A DNA stretch of 64,000 nucleotides from the NCBI GenBank assembly GCA_017591395.1, contig WEDG01005335.1, positions 62,001 to 126,000 of the forward strand, read 5' to 3'. Under the pieces are notes generated by a model. It had not been told where the DNA came from and ran no database searches. It worked only from the letters and a program-made list of their open reading frames with translations. Source of the stretch: Schistocephalus solidus. Lineage: Eukaryota; Platyhelminthes; Cestoda; Diphyllobothriidea; Diphyllobothriidae. This document shows, piece by piece, positions 1 through 13,118 of the stretch (within the stretch, counting starts at the first letter, position 1; the number at the start of each line of letters is the position of its first letter). A program made the position numbers and the translations under genes.

Positions 1-2973
1 TCATATGAATGTACTGACCTGTTGGACATTTATCCAAAAGCTGACCTAGGCGCCATTTGGACTCTACTGAAGACTGCTGGAAGAATTTTCAGAAATTTGA
101 TTTAACAATGTATAGTTTCTTCTTCAATAGGGTCAGGTTGTGAATTGATATGCCATGACTAGCCTGAAATCCTTCCTTTTTGCAACGCTAAGAGCGTTGT
201 TCTAAGACCAAATGTCTTGGGTTTAAAGCATGGTCATGCAGTGTAAGCAAAGGGAAGCACTGGCTGGTTTAATCCAGTATATAAATGCCTACAATTCAAA
301 GTTCTCCGTCTTTTGTTAAATATGTTTTGATGTTAACGGACTCTCAAAAAATATCATGTTTAAGTTGCCTTGACATTATCTGGCAATGTGTGGCAAGGAA
401 ATGAAATGGATCCTCAAACGCGTTTTGTAAGCTCATACGTAATTTTACTCGTAACGCGGGTAGGACTATCAAAACGGTTACCCTTCACAGTTTACTTGCC
501 ACTTGCCTGGTTATCAAGCTCAAAACAATGAAAGATGTTTGCGTAATCGGTTCTTTATAATCACACTCGGTTAAACGTTTAGGTTTCGGTTAAACGCCTA
601 AATCAAAGGCATTGCCGCTTTATAGATAAAACGAACACTCAATCCAACAGGAGGGATGCATAAGCTAAGGGTCTATGATGATGATTGAGTGACCATAGTG
701 AAGGGAGAAATTCAAACAGTAAACCAAACCGGTTGCACTCAGTTGTTTCATCGCAACATACGATGCTTAACCAACATTTATTGTTATAGGGGGATGAAAA
801 GAGATAGTGTTGGTTTGCGGTTTTGAGCAGGATACACGCATGAGTGCTCTAACTGTGGCTTCTGTCAGCCAGCAGGTACGCATGAGTGCCCGGCGTATGC
901 ATCCTTTTAATATTCCCTACGAGACCCAGCCTCAAAAACTAAAATACTGAAGACGCAAGGTCAAGTTTTGTTGGATGCATAGCCAATTACCATATATTCA
1001 GTAAAGGGCAAGAGGCATTATTATGACAAATTGGTTTAATTGAAATTTGGAAAAAAAGATTGGAGTTATTGTTAGAAAGAAACTGAACTCACTGCCAATT
1101 CCTGAACATATTTCAAATACCAATATCATATTCACATGATCATGTGGACCTCCATTGCATTAGCGAAACTGGTATAAATGGTAATACGTGGGCTAAGTTG
1201 GTTGATGACGTTTAAACATATACTGTCACCTCAGAGTTATTGCGGAGTTAGTTAGATAAGTTTTATAGCAGATACAATTTTCACAGCTTATCATATTCTG
1301 GAGAAAATATTCTGATGTTTGGTTAATACAATAAACTAGGAGGAAGGAACCCCACTGGAGGCTATAATCTGAGCGTGAAAATAAGGTCATCTTTACTCCA
1401 CAGTGTGTTTATCCGAAGTATTGAAATATAGTCAAATGTAAAGGAAATTTTTTTTCTACCGTATAAGTTGTATTTAAATAAAGAAATAGAAAACGGATTC
1501 ATTCATTACCTACCCGTTATTGCTTTTAAAATTATCTAAAGAGTGTTTGTTCTCTCTTGCAATGTTCGATTTAGTTTGCTTGCCCAAAAAACCCGGCTCA
1601 TCAAATGATCATTTCGAAAGGAAAACTTTCGATTAAATCAATCATTTATGCTACCGTAAGTTTCAGTATGTTTTAAGGCTACCGAAGACTAGTGTTTACT
1701 TTTGCTCCCACCACGACAACCTTTCAAGTTTCATATTTGTTCCACAATTTATAAAGAAAGAAAACCGGAATTCGCGTAACGTGTCAATCCTGCGTTCCAA
1801 TTCCTTTACGTGCTGTTCGTTACAAACGTTATTATGTGTTATGTTAACTGAGACGGTAAACACAGCTGCTTTTACTTAACCATAATATTTAAATTGGAAA
1901 TGACTTATTGGCCAATGGATTTACACTGAGTTAGTGACATTGAATCTGAATTTAGCTGTTGGTTGACCGTCGTCCATTAAAGGATTTGTTTATATATTTT
2001 TTGCTATCAACTAATCGAATAAGCCGAAAAATGATTTTTAAGTGGCAAAATTTAAAACAAAACCTTTTTCCACGAATATATTTTATTACGGATAATTTCA
2101 AATATTTTGAAAAAATGTTAAACTTCTGTAACGCGGTTGTGATGACAAGCTCTTGCCCAACCAAGATTAGGAAAGTGCTATTGTTGGGAAACACAGTTGA
2201 CATTGATTTTATAACAATTTGTCACTTCTAAGACATTTCCGCTTGCTATTAGTGTGCAAAAAACAGCCTACTACGTCTGCTTAACAACGTAACTTCGATT
2301 GAAACAAGTTAATAATTCTGACTACGCATACCACGTTTTTCGTGGATATTTATTAGAAGGGTTCAGTTGAATTTAATCACAAAATCGTTTCGTTGGTATT
2401 TTATTTGGTTTCGTATAAGTGTAAAAGATTTAAGAATAGTTGCTCCATTTATGATATATTTCAGTAGCATTTGTCTTGTAAGATTTCACAAGCCTTATAT
2501 TTAATACCCTCCTTAACCTGCGAATAAACGTTGGAATCTCAACCTACTTTTAAAGCTGCGATAAAGTCAACCCCTATAAGTTTGCAAGCATTAACCTTTT
2601 TTATCCACGTAGGCTGCTTTAACAGATAAAAATATATACATTTTTATGTTAGAGAGGTATGCATTAATTTAATGTGACAATTGTGGCGATGTTAACTGTA
2701 ATAGAGGTCGGTTCAGCAAGAAAACAGTCAATGCTTCCGGAATGGGAGATTATGAAGAACTAGAGATGCTGTACGTGCATATAGAAGCGCACGGTAACGT
2801 GATCTTAGAATTACTTAATAAGTAGGGATTATTGTGCCAAATGTTTATGCGTCAAAAACTATACGCCAAAGAACACAAGGCAGTCATGTTTGTCCAAACT
2901 ATTCTGCAACGATTTTTTTGTCATTTACCAAATAACTATATTTTTAAATTACGCAATTCATAACGTTACTTAC
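1..2973. other. AT-rich stretch inside the neurexin gene, no exon recognised
   Basis: This lies downstream (minus strand) of the last exon seen, so it is inferred to be intron. The exon at 2974-3082 ends with one base of a codon, so at least one more exon must lie further left. I found no laminin-G-like reading frame here. The only local structure noted is a 12-bp direct repeat, acgcatgagtgc, at 836-847 and 878-889. Confidence 0.5.
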
Positions 2974-3082
2974 TGTATACAAGCGACGTATCGTCAACTT
3001 TGACTTCCAACCTCCTGGACCTTCGCAGAACTCGCAGAGTATGCCAGCTTCCATCAGAAATCTGGGGTTTCGTAGAAACGTT
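2974..3082 (-). CDS. Neurexin-like exon, laminin-G domain 4 middle part
   Basis: This exon encodes 36 codons plus one base of the fourth laminin-G domain of a neurexin-like presynaptic adhesion protein. The acceptor on the minus strand reads ccattttag and the donor is gtaagt immediately after 2974. The frame reads NVSTKPQISDGSWHTLRVLR and continues with RRSRRLEVKVDDTSLVY. DGSWHTLRV is the classic laminin-G strand motif (D/N-x-x-W-H-x-V), and LEVKVDD is the strand after it. It matches the order seen in vertebrate neurexin LG4 (NDNEWHTVRV followed by LKLTVDD). It starts in phase 0, which fits the upstream exon 14078-14304, and ends in phase 1, so the next exon lies beyond the left edge. The longer open frame in this interval is a different frame with no similarity and is not the gene. 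Confidence 0.85.
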
Positions 3083-6000
3083 CTAAAATGGATAACAATA
3101 AGGTCAACTTGTGAAATGGAGTTTCCGTTCAACCTCTTCATGAGGATTCATCGGAAACAGTATATAGTCTATGACTTATCACATTTAACATACCGACATT
3201 TTGAGGGCTTGGTTATCAGTTCCAAACAAGCATCAACGCATGTAATAAATTTGGGAATAATAATGTACAAAGCTTTGTGAAATAAATCTTAAAGTTAATA
3301 CGGTAAGAAAAATTACTTCGTTCAGAAATACCAGTTTTTAAAAAGGTGGCATATTCTAAAAACTTTAAAAACCCTTGTAACTGCGATCAATAGAATTAAA
3401 TAGAAATTTCATTTGCAATCGCAACATTTCATTTGTTTTTTTAAAGAGACATTTTCTGCAGCCAACTTTATTTACTGGCATTTTTGATATTAGTTTAAAT
3501 TTAAATGTCAGATTTTCCTTAAAATCCTGGGGAATACTTCACGATTTTCATTTTTTCATGCGTTAGGTCATACTTATCAATTATTTTGTTACGTTTCTAT
3601 TAAAATCGTCAAAATGAAATATTTCTTATAATTATTTACCCAATCAGTGCGTTTTTTAACATTATTTCTGATGCACCTGGCTTCTGTCTTCCTATTTTTA
3701 GATTCCCCCAAAGGTTAAGTCAAGATCAAAATGAGGACGCTTGCCCTTTTTTTAATTCTCTAGAAATGAGCGATACATCTTTTGCTGAAACTAGAAGATC
3801 TCAATTATCTCTTCAAAAGTAAATGTTTTCGATATTTTTGCTCACTTCCTGTCTCATTCTAAGTTTACGAAGGCATAACGGATGAACCTAATATAAAGTA
3901 AGATTTTTCTAAATCTGATAATCTTATGCCCGTTGTGTTTCTAAATTACGGATAAGTGAAAGCTATTTTATCGCACGCTTTTAATTGAAAATATTTTATG
4001 ATTGGCGTCCATCTCCAGAGTATATTTAACGTATTTTGTTGGTGATCCCAGTTTTTAGCGGAGTAAGAAAATAAAACTAAGATTTTGTGAAAATTGTTAT
4101 GTTATGCACGTGGCGTTTCTTAATTCCGGATAAGCAGAAGCTATGTTATAAATAAGTTTCTAATTGAATGCTTTTAATTGAAAAATGTTTGTTATTTGTG
4201 TCTTTCTCCAAAGTATATTTTGAGTAATTGTTTACAGTCCCAGTTTTCGGCGTGATAAAAAAATACTGCTAAACATGTTTAAGTAATGTATTTGTGACGA
4301 TTGGTTCAACTATCTAACGAAATAATTTCAAAAGCTCAATTCCTTTCTCGGTTAAGGCAAACCCTGCAATTTTAAACACTTGCCGTCATGTCAAGTTTGT
4401 TAACTCTTTATTAGAATTTTCACGTTTACGTGATTTATTGCAAATATTTCTTGTTTATTACAATTTTGGGTTAGTTCTGTTATATTAAATAATAAAAGGT
4501 AATTTTTGGCATCCGGCCAGCTCCAATTTCGCCCATATTCTGCCTGTTTTTCCTCTTAAATGTGATCGAAAATGCACTTTTCCGTAGTAGTAAAATGGTT
4601 TTTAGTCTTAAATCCCCTCAAAAAACCAAAATGAAAGACGAAATGAAAGCAAACCTACTCACTCAAATCTCGAAACTCATTGCATGAGGTAGGTTATCTA
4701 CTGTGGACAGTTAACTGTTAAAGCAGTCCAAATGGCTTTTGTTGTCTCGGATAATTTCACTAGCTGACGTGTGCACTCGCATGGACTGTTGTCACGTTAA
4801 ATATTTAAAACATTTTCAAGAATCGTGCAACTGCAATGGATTTGCATTAAATTTAAAACATCGTTTTGCAGGAGGATTGAGATATTAAAGTCACATTTTA
4901 CACACAGTTAACGTAATACGATGTGGTACGTAAAAAGTTTTAACTGTTCAACTTGCCTTTGAAACACAATTTTCGATGTACCAAAATTGCAATTGTTTTA
5001 ATAAAGTAAAACACTTTGTTTGCAATAAATTGCATCTTATTTAATAATACATTTCACACAAACGGCTGTCGTAACGTGTGTACAATAAGCATGATCAAAT
5101 TATCACGAACCATGGGCTTTATTAACAGTTTTCAATAGGGTGGGTTCCTCCTGAATATTGAGTACCCCATATCGTACGTAGACCGAATAAACTCTCGTTT
5201 TTACATTAATTCGGAGAATCAATTGTTTATAAAATCATTTCTATCAACTGCACTAATAACATGAAATGATTCGCCTCATTTGGAACCTTTAACAAGAATA
5301 CTGACTTAATATAGTGATTAAGAGCAATGGCAATTACCAACCTGCTCTTATCATGTCAAACATAACGGTGAAGTTCGTTTCTTCTGAGTCATAAAGCACC
5401 ATACTGCTATCTTGTCCTTTTACCTATAGTAAGCTTACTTCAAATTCCGCAACCACAAGTGTGTCACTCACGTATATTAACGCAATAAAAATGTACAAAC
5501 TCTTATATTTCAAGTTATATATCATCTCTTAATATCTGTTAAATAAGATATTTTTCTCAGAAACTGTGTTAAAGGACAAAATATGTAGTAATATATGATA
5601 GGAAATCAGAATGTTTTAGCAAGTCTTTGGCATATCTTCCTGTGTATGCCTTTATGCTTGATGACATTTCCGCTGTCCTACAGTGGATCACAGCTCATTA
5701 TTTAATGTTAGCTCTGCATATTTAATGTGCCTATTTAATTCCGATTACAGAACAATTATAGCGTGCTGCAACCTGTTCAACTGCCTTTTTTAGAGAAAAA
5801 CATCCAAAATGGCGTCGTGTTTTGCGCAAGTGGGTTTAGGAAAACGGCCCCAGTCTGACCATTCATTACTAGATGGACACAATCAGCATTTCCTTCTATT
5901 GGGTTGCTCCAGGATCTCCCAGGAAATATAAGATATAATATAGGACAAGGAGCTTTTAGAGACATATTTAAGCCTTCCTAGACAGAACATCTGCAAGTTA

Positions 6001-9000
6001 TTTCAAAACAGCCCATTTTATGTCCGTGGCTGATTATTCCAAGGGGTTCTGAGTGAATTGAAGACAAGAAAATTGCCTACAGGACATTAAAGCAAGAGTA
6101 TCTTTACTCCTATAATTAATTTTAACATAAGCGTAATTCAAGCTGGCCCTGCCTGTCAAAATGAAATTGGAGTAATGGCATTTATAGCAAAACCAAGTTT
6201 AAACAGCCCAATATAAATTCTGATAATGCGAAATATTTACGTATTTGTGAAGATAAACTGGTTCTAATAGCCAATTACTCTTCACTGAAACAAAGCTAAC
6301 TTTTTTTCTACTTAGCGATCCTACGCAGATTTGTTTGTTTGACTTCTTGACAACAGAGGTTAAACACTGACTCAATCTGCAAGCAGATGGATCTGCCTCT
6401 ATCAAAGTGAATACTGAGAGAAAACATCGATGGGGAAGATGAACATCATTCCACTTTGACGGAATTTAAATTTAAACTAGTTGGATGTCTCAAAAGGTAT
6501 GTTTTTTATGTTGTCAAGCAGATCATAGCTGCATTGAACAAAATCTATGATGTAAACTGAAACGGCCCTCTCATTGTCTTATAGATAAAATGTTTTCATA
6601 TAATTTTAGTTTATATGAATGCTTAACATTGTGACGTTAAGATATTATTTTTATCACGTTCTGCATCATCATTTCTAACTTGACGATTTAATTTCTTTTT
6701 CTTCTTTCTAAATTTGCTGAGAGCCATTATTTTTTCAAGATAGTGACTTAAATTTAATATGCGGTTACAGTTCTCATGCATATTTTCACGTATTTGTTCT
6801 CTCCTCTCACGTTAAATATTTTTCCTATTGGTTTCTTTACAAAGAACTTATAAATAGCAGGTTTGCGGTAAAAACCTACCCATTAAAATAATTGTTTAGC
6901 TTAAAAGATCAGATATTTTATCTCAACCCTAAATTCGCTAGGCATCCCTAATAGATAAATGCTCGTTTTGAAAATCAATAGCATAAAACCTAGTAACACA
7001 AAACGTGACGTTGTCTACTTATAATATGAAGTAAATTGCTTTTGTATTTTTAGGGAATGCAGCTCATTTGGTCATTAAAAGTTATTTTACAAATCTTATT
7101 TTCAACTTAGTAGGATAAACAAATATAATGTCAAATTTATTGTTGACCAAAAATAGAAATAAATCACGATTTTCATTTTAAGTAGAAACATTTTAAGTTT
7201 TTTTTTTCTTCGGAAATATACAACGTCCTTTAAAAATAGTGTTATTTAATAAGAAAATGACTAAAGTCACAAATTAATAAAATATTAATAACGAAAATTT
7301 GCTTGATCACCAGAAAAACTAGATGTTTTTATAATTAGCCACTCTTAGTAGAGACAAAAACTGATTATATTGACTTATTCATTATTTTATTATATTAAAA
7401 ACAAAAACAGAAAGCATATACAACAAAAAAAGTCCACATTTCACGTAGGGCAATGCGTTCAACCTCTGCTATCATTCAATTACTTTTTTTATTTTTCAGG
7501 CATTATCATATTTGTAAAACTTATTTATATTAGTAACCAAATGAAAGTTTTTATTTCCTTTTTTCAGTCGTACTGAGATAAGGTTTCTTACTAATTTAAT
7601 TTATTTTAATTGAATATAACATAATTTTCTATTTAGTCTATAAGTGGAGAATAAAATAATTGTTTCGTTAGCCGAGTGAGTGTTTACTTGAAAGATGTGC
7701 ATTTTATCAACCGAGAGTAGTTATAACAGCGTTAAACAAAATACTATTATAAAAGAAGTAAATTACTTTTAAGAGATTCCCCTTGACCCTCTTTACTTAT
7801 TATTTGAGCGGGTATAAATAATAATCATTCGTTAGCACTTTTTTTCCCGTTTTGGATTTGTTTGATTCAACTGAAATTTCACGTAGGATGGTACATTTTG
7901 AGATTTAAGTATCATGGTTACTTATTGCTTGCTCAGGTTGCGTTTCAATTTAATATTAAAGTCGACCAAATTAATTATTTTTGTTCAACTAGAACCTTGA
8001 ACAATACCTCATTTAAATTAAATGTTTAACAAGATTGTAAATTTTATGCATCTTTTTTATTCACTTAGTCCTATAGAACGTAATGAAAACAAACCACTGC
8101 ATAAAATCTACTGGACGGAATGCGCTTGCATTTAGAAATTTGTTCCTTTTTTCAGAAGTTTATTTCCAAAATGCTGTGTTAAATTATTGCAATTAAATTT
8201 TTTTACTTTCGTTACTCAGAGTAAGTTTTAAGAATGTGTGATACGCTGAAGATCGTTAAAATAGGAAATTAAGTGCAAATGCATGCCACTGTCAATTTGG
8301 CCAGTAGAAACGTAGATAGCTAGCCTTACGTCTGACGCAGATGAATCTTATTTCCAATTACAGGGCTAAGCTCACGATTAATTTATGGTGCTACATTTCT
8401 ACGTGTTGTCAGTTGAAGCAAGGTTAATTGGAATCCCAGTTAATAACATATAGTGCATCTGCGTCAAATGAGAAACTAAAACGTCGTTTCCTTTGGTATA
8501 TCTCAAGACCAATATGGTATTTTTGGTCATCCTGTAATTAAATATTGCATCACCTGTTTAAGCTTTTAGTTTCTTCTAAAACTGCGAGCCACTGGCTGCG
8601 TAAGTAATGTTTTTGGAATAATGTTTAAGTAAATCAGCAATTTACTGTAAACTCGCTCAAAATTCTCCATGCAACTGCCATGCAATTTATGTAACGTAAG
8701 CCAGAGGTGTGGCTCTAGAATAAATACTGAATAAAATTTATTTTGCCTTGGATTAATGCACGTTCCTATTCAACTTAAGACCGAAAGTTGTATTTCTTCA
8801 TTGTCGCTATAAAGCCATAAAAACTTGAAACGATCATCACCTTACATGTTATCCCGCACCCAACATCCATTTTCCTCGGTATAGCCCATTAGCTATCGCT
8901 CGACCCAACACGCACACGCACGCCTCTATCCATAGGTATTTTTCGCAGAAACAAGCCAGAGACCAGCTGGGATGGAAAAACCCTACTGGTCATAATGACT

Positions 9001-12000
9001 CACGCCAAAGGGTAATAAATATTTTGCTGTGCTGATGGAGGGGTGAAAGTGAATTTGTAATTCCTGCTTCTCTCCACACTTGCAAATAGGACTGTGCATA
9101 TTATGGTGCCCTTGCAGGCCCATTAACAGGCGCGCATGCACAAGGCATGTTGATTGACGCCAAAGCTTTTAAAAAGACATGGTCAGGGAGATCAAGTCAA
9201 CTTTTGCAGCGGGAAAACAAACTTAGGCTTTACTTGTTAAGTATATCACTAGCCACTCTGTGGCTGCTGGTGGGGCTGGACAGAGAAAGCGCGAACCCCA
9301 GGGAAAAGCGGACTAAATATATATCCCGTGACTCGATCTTTGTGCCTCCAGCTACCAATGAATTTGGTAGTTATTCGTTCTTGCATAGTTACTTGCAATG
9401 GACAAATTTGCTCTGGTGACGGCTGACACAGAGAACAAAATAAAGTTAAAAAGTCTTGTGAGATTTCGTGATGATTTGAAAGAAATAACATAAATATGTA
9501 GATTAATTAAAACAACTGTTTCAGAAATGGACCGATTTCTAGCCTGCATTTTGCTGTTTGTTTGCGTAAAGTATTGTATGGTTTAGTTCCTGAGTGCATA
9601 AGGAATAAGTTGTAGTTCAGCAAAAATTCCTGAATTTTGTATACCATAAAATGTCAGACGTTACTGAACATTGGCGTATCCAAGTTACCAGAAGGCATAG
9701 AAATGTAATTATTTAACAGTCAACTGTGTTGTGGAATTCATATCAAACAGAAAAACAAGTAGTATTCACTAAGTAAACCTATTTTGCGTAGTGTAAATAA
9801 ATAGAAATAGTCCGTTTTTCATAAAATAGGGTCTGACCCATTTCATGAAGAAAAAACCTTAACATTTTCTCGTCATCCACGCCGTTCAAATCGCCAAATT
9901 TGTCCGTGACAGAAAATGCCTACATCTTTAGTACTTAACTTAAACGAGTACCTATAAACCCTGGTGGTTTGGCAGAAATGTACATAACACGACTTCCTAA
10001 TATTATGCATGAGCCAAAAGGGTTTTATTTTTAATTTAAACAAATTTATTTCCCATTGTTGCTCTCAATACATATTTTCGGCGTCACTCCAAAATGTCTA
10101 TTTTCTCAATTGTTTTCGTCAAAAAATTGCATTTTAATTCATTTAACAGATTCAGACCCATTTTGTTTCTTAATAAGCAAAAATGCAAGCCAGTAATGAC
10201 AACTTGCTTACTACCAGCATTATCGACCATTGTCGCTACTAAGCTAGTGCTCTTTCAAAACCGTCCTCTCAATTTAATCCAAACAAAAGGGAGATGACGC
10301 GTGAGTTCACGCTTGCTAAACGCTCAACAACTACAGAGCAACGAAAATGCAATCGAAAATGCGTAAAAGATTTTGTTCCCTGAATTGAGGTTCATCGTAA
10401 AATTTAACTGCGTTGTGCACTAGAAAAAACCTGTTATATAGTCTGGCTAGCTCCTAATTTGAGAAATTTATATTTTTCATTAAACGAAGGTTTGTGCAAA
10501 TGTAACTATAGTTTATGTCAAATAATTACAAAAACTTTTAATTTGTCCCAAAATCTCTGACACAGGTTTTTGCAGCACAATTGCCGTCAGTTTGTGGTTA
10601 ACAGATCTAAATTAGAATTTCCATAGACAGGTAAGTCTATCTACTGGGCGAAAATTTTACATTCAGTCAACTAAACAGATCCTCGTGGATGCCCGCTGAC
10701 TCCATTGACTTCTAGTTAGTATGCCATTCCGCTTGACAAATGATGCCACTATTGCGTGTGTATATGCATTTATTTAAATAAACGCAGAAAATTGCGTAAA
10801 TGTTGTTCGATTTGTCTACAGTCTGATCATTTCGTGGCCATGGTTTTTTCAGCACTGTAGGAAAATCAGTCAATAATTTCCTAATCTTTCATGCCATTTG
10901 AATTTGGAATCATTCACGGTAGTCATTATTGCAACTTTAAGGCTTTGTGTGATCAAATACAAGAAGCTTTCACTGTAGAATATGTAAAGATAAACACCTC
11001 ATCCAAGATTTTAGAGGACTATTTAAAAAATGAACACCGAAATAATTGTCACAACAAGGCAAATTCAGTCAAATGCAGCAAAACTGGGCTGAGTAAAATA
11101 CAATTGTGCACGGGTTGCCTCAACATTTTGACTTTTTCGATAATATTTTTGGACCTAAACATGGTTTATTCATAAAATGGGGCCATTCTCAGCCTTAGCT
11201 CAATGGGTGCTCTTTGTAAATCAATAACGTTTTTTAGATTATGGATTTTGGATTATACATAAACATTTTGTGGACTAGAAAGGTTGACTGAAAAAGGCAT
11301 CGGACTTTCATATTTTTTCCAGCCATCGCAGTTTGCATCAGCTGCTTCAATGGGCCGTGTCAGATGTTCATTAGACGTTTTTGTGTGTCTTTCTCAGCTT
11401 GTGCCTCTGCTATGTATACTCATGAAAATAGATAATTTGAGAAAAAGGCTACCACAACTTCTATGGATTTATCAATTGCTGAAGAATATATGTTTTATTT
11501 TAATTGGCAAAAACTCAATGAGGGGCTTTAGCTTACTTTATCACAATGTACACCTAAAATACTAAATATAACGATACCGGAGATGAAAGGATGCGTCTGA
11601 CTGTTGAATCGCATGGCTTCTCATTATCTCTGATCTGCCTAAGAAAATAATTCAAAAAGCATAGTATCGGTTACTTTATATCATTTTTTGTATTAAATGG
11701 CGTCAGTTTTTATATTGAAAGGTTGCTTGGCAGGCAATTATGTCTTTACTTTTGTCTATGAATTTTCAGGTTTAAAGGCATCTATTAAATCAAAAATACC
11801 CTGCGTCAACTGCAACCCTATTTTTATTTTCAAACAACAAAAGCCAATGTGTTCTCTCTAGTTTGTGGCAGTCTCCTACTGACAGTGGCAAGTTGGGAGA
11901 AATGTTGCGTTTATTTGGTGCAATCGCACATACATGAATGCTTTAAAAGTGTACTTTAGTGATTTGCCAATTTTCTGCGACAGCTTCTGTAACTGTATAT

Positions 12001-12512
12001 TTTGGGCTGAGGAGTTCAAATCGAGAGATAAGGCTTTCGAACTCCAAATTTTGATTAATTGAAACAAAGCAGATATAAAAAGCGGCCGCAAGCTTACATA
12101 CAACTTCACATTTAAAAACGTCCTTATCGTACTTACATTTTAAAAAGCAGACATAATTTGGTGTATTTTGAATATCTGAACCTTATTTTAGCTACCTTTT
12201 GTCCATTTTATGAACATTAATATCATTTCGAACCACATCTCACAGTTGAGAAGGACCAATTTATAGCCTAACCGGTGTTAAAGAAGTCAATAGTATAGTA
12301 TAACATGTTAAGTATTCTGGAGAATGTTGAATCAATACCCAAAATTACCATGGGAATATATTTCTGAAATAGTTACATTCTTCTAATGTATAATATACTC
12401 TAATGCCTTTCGGAGTTCACACAGTACTCACTGGGATATAAATAAGCCATATTGGAGAAAATAAAATAGAGAATTTTACCATTTGATGCCAGAAAAAAAC
12501 CTTTTCCTTTGT
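3083..12512. other. Large AT-rich intron segment, mostly featureless
   Basis: This is the left part of an 11-kb intron between two LG4 exons. Apart from a two-unit tandem repeat near 3.9-4.26 kb it shows long A/T runs and no supported exon, RNA gene or mobile element. Short open frames at 5777-5965, 6199-6405 and 9147-9419 have no recognisable motif and no convincing splice context. Confidence 0.5.
3901..4262. repeat. Two-copy diverged tandem repeat, unit about 179 bp
   Basis: Copy 1 (about 3901-4079) and copy 2 (about 4080-4262) share the same ordered landmarks. Both run agatttt..., then ttatgc.cgt, then ggataag..gaagctat, then cttttaattgaaaa, then tccagagtatatt / tccaaagtatatt, then tcccagttttt / tcccagttttc. 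Identity by eye is roughly 70 percent. I see no third copy on either side. It is non-coding and may be a decayed local duplication. Confidence 0.6.
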
Positions 12513-12595
12513 CAAAAGACAACTTGGCGAGCATACGCGCTGCTTTCGATAACTTCTCTTCAGGCCAGTACAGTTATAGAGAAACGTTGGAACGC
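12513..12595 (+). repeat. Left arm of 83-bp perfect inverted repeat
   Basis: This segment is the exact reverse complement of 13011-13093, with 415 bp between the arms. The right arm is part of a Penelope-like endonuclease remnant on the minus strand. The left arm is therefore an inverted copy of an internal piece of that element. It starts with caaaagacaacttggcgagc and ends with gaaacgttggaacgc. Confidence 0.85.
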
Positions 12596-12767
12596 AGTAG
12601 AAATTTAAAACATGAAATCGATAATGTTCGTCAATTTGTGTGGGTTATCTGAGGAACGTGCATAGGGGAAGGGTGATAAGAGACAATTTGATAGGCGGCA
12701 GTAAGTGTTTGGTAGAGCCGTTCTAGGAGAAGGGGGAGGACAGAGATGGCGCGATGGATACATGCAG

Positions 12768-13118
12768 TTAAGCGGCCGTTGGCCAAGCTAAGCGCGGAGC
12801 TTGTACGAGGTTCTTTTGTGCGCACAAGACCGGCTTCTTCAACCTAATGGCAGTCGCTTCTGCTGCTGCTAGTAGACGTTGACCCAGTGGCTTGGGGTAG
12901 TTTGGTGGGACCTTATAAATTACACGGAAAGCTTCGCTGGGGTGCACACTATGCCCGGTGTCAACAAGATGTGCAAGGATGGCGCTTTTTATGCTCATGA
13001 CTTCCCCTTTGCGTTCCAACGTTTCTCTATAACTGTACTGGCCTGAAGAGAAGTTATCGAAAGCAGCGCGTATGCTCGCCAAGTTGTCTTTTGAATCATT
13101 TAATGGGAATTTTTGCAA
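12768..13118 (-). pseudogene. Penelope-like element, GIY-YIG endonuclease C-terminal fragment
   Basis: An open frame of 116 codons encodes the C-terminal part of a GIY-YIG-type endonuclease domain of a Penelope-like retroelement. Recognisable segments are SAILAHLVDTGHSVHPSEAF (the conserved His region) and AAEATAIRLKKPVLCAQKNL, the conserved C-terminal helix that in these elements reads A-E-A-x-x-I-R-x-x-K-P-x-L-C-x-Q-K. The GIY and YIG motifs themselves and the whole reverse transcriptase are missing, so this is a 5'-truncated, inactive copy. Its N-terminal portion overlaps the right arm of an 83-bp inverted repeat. It lies inside a neurexin intron on the same strand as the gene. The family assignment rests on motif recognition by eye. 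Confidence 0.65.
13011..13093 (-). repeat. Right arm of 83-bp perfect inverted repeat
   Basis: This arm is the reverse complement of 12513-12595 without a mismatch over 83 bp. It codes, on the minus strand, for part of the Penelope-like fragment 12768-13118. Complete identity, set against the decay elsewhere in this intron, implies a recent fold-back duplication or gene conversion between the arms. Confidence 0.85.
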
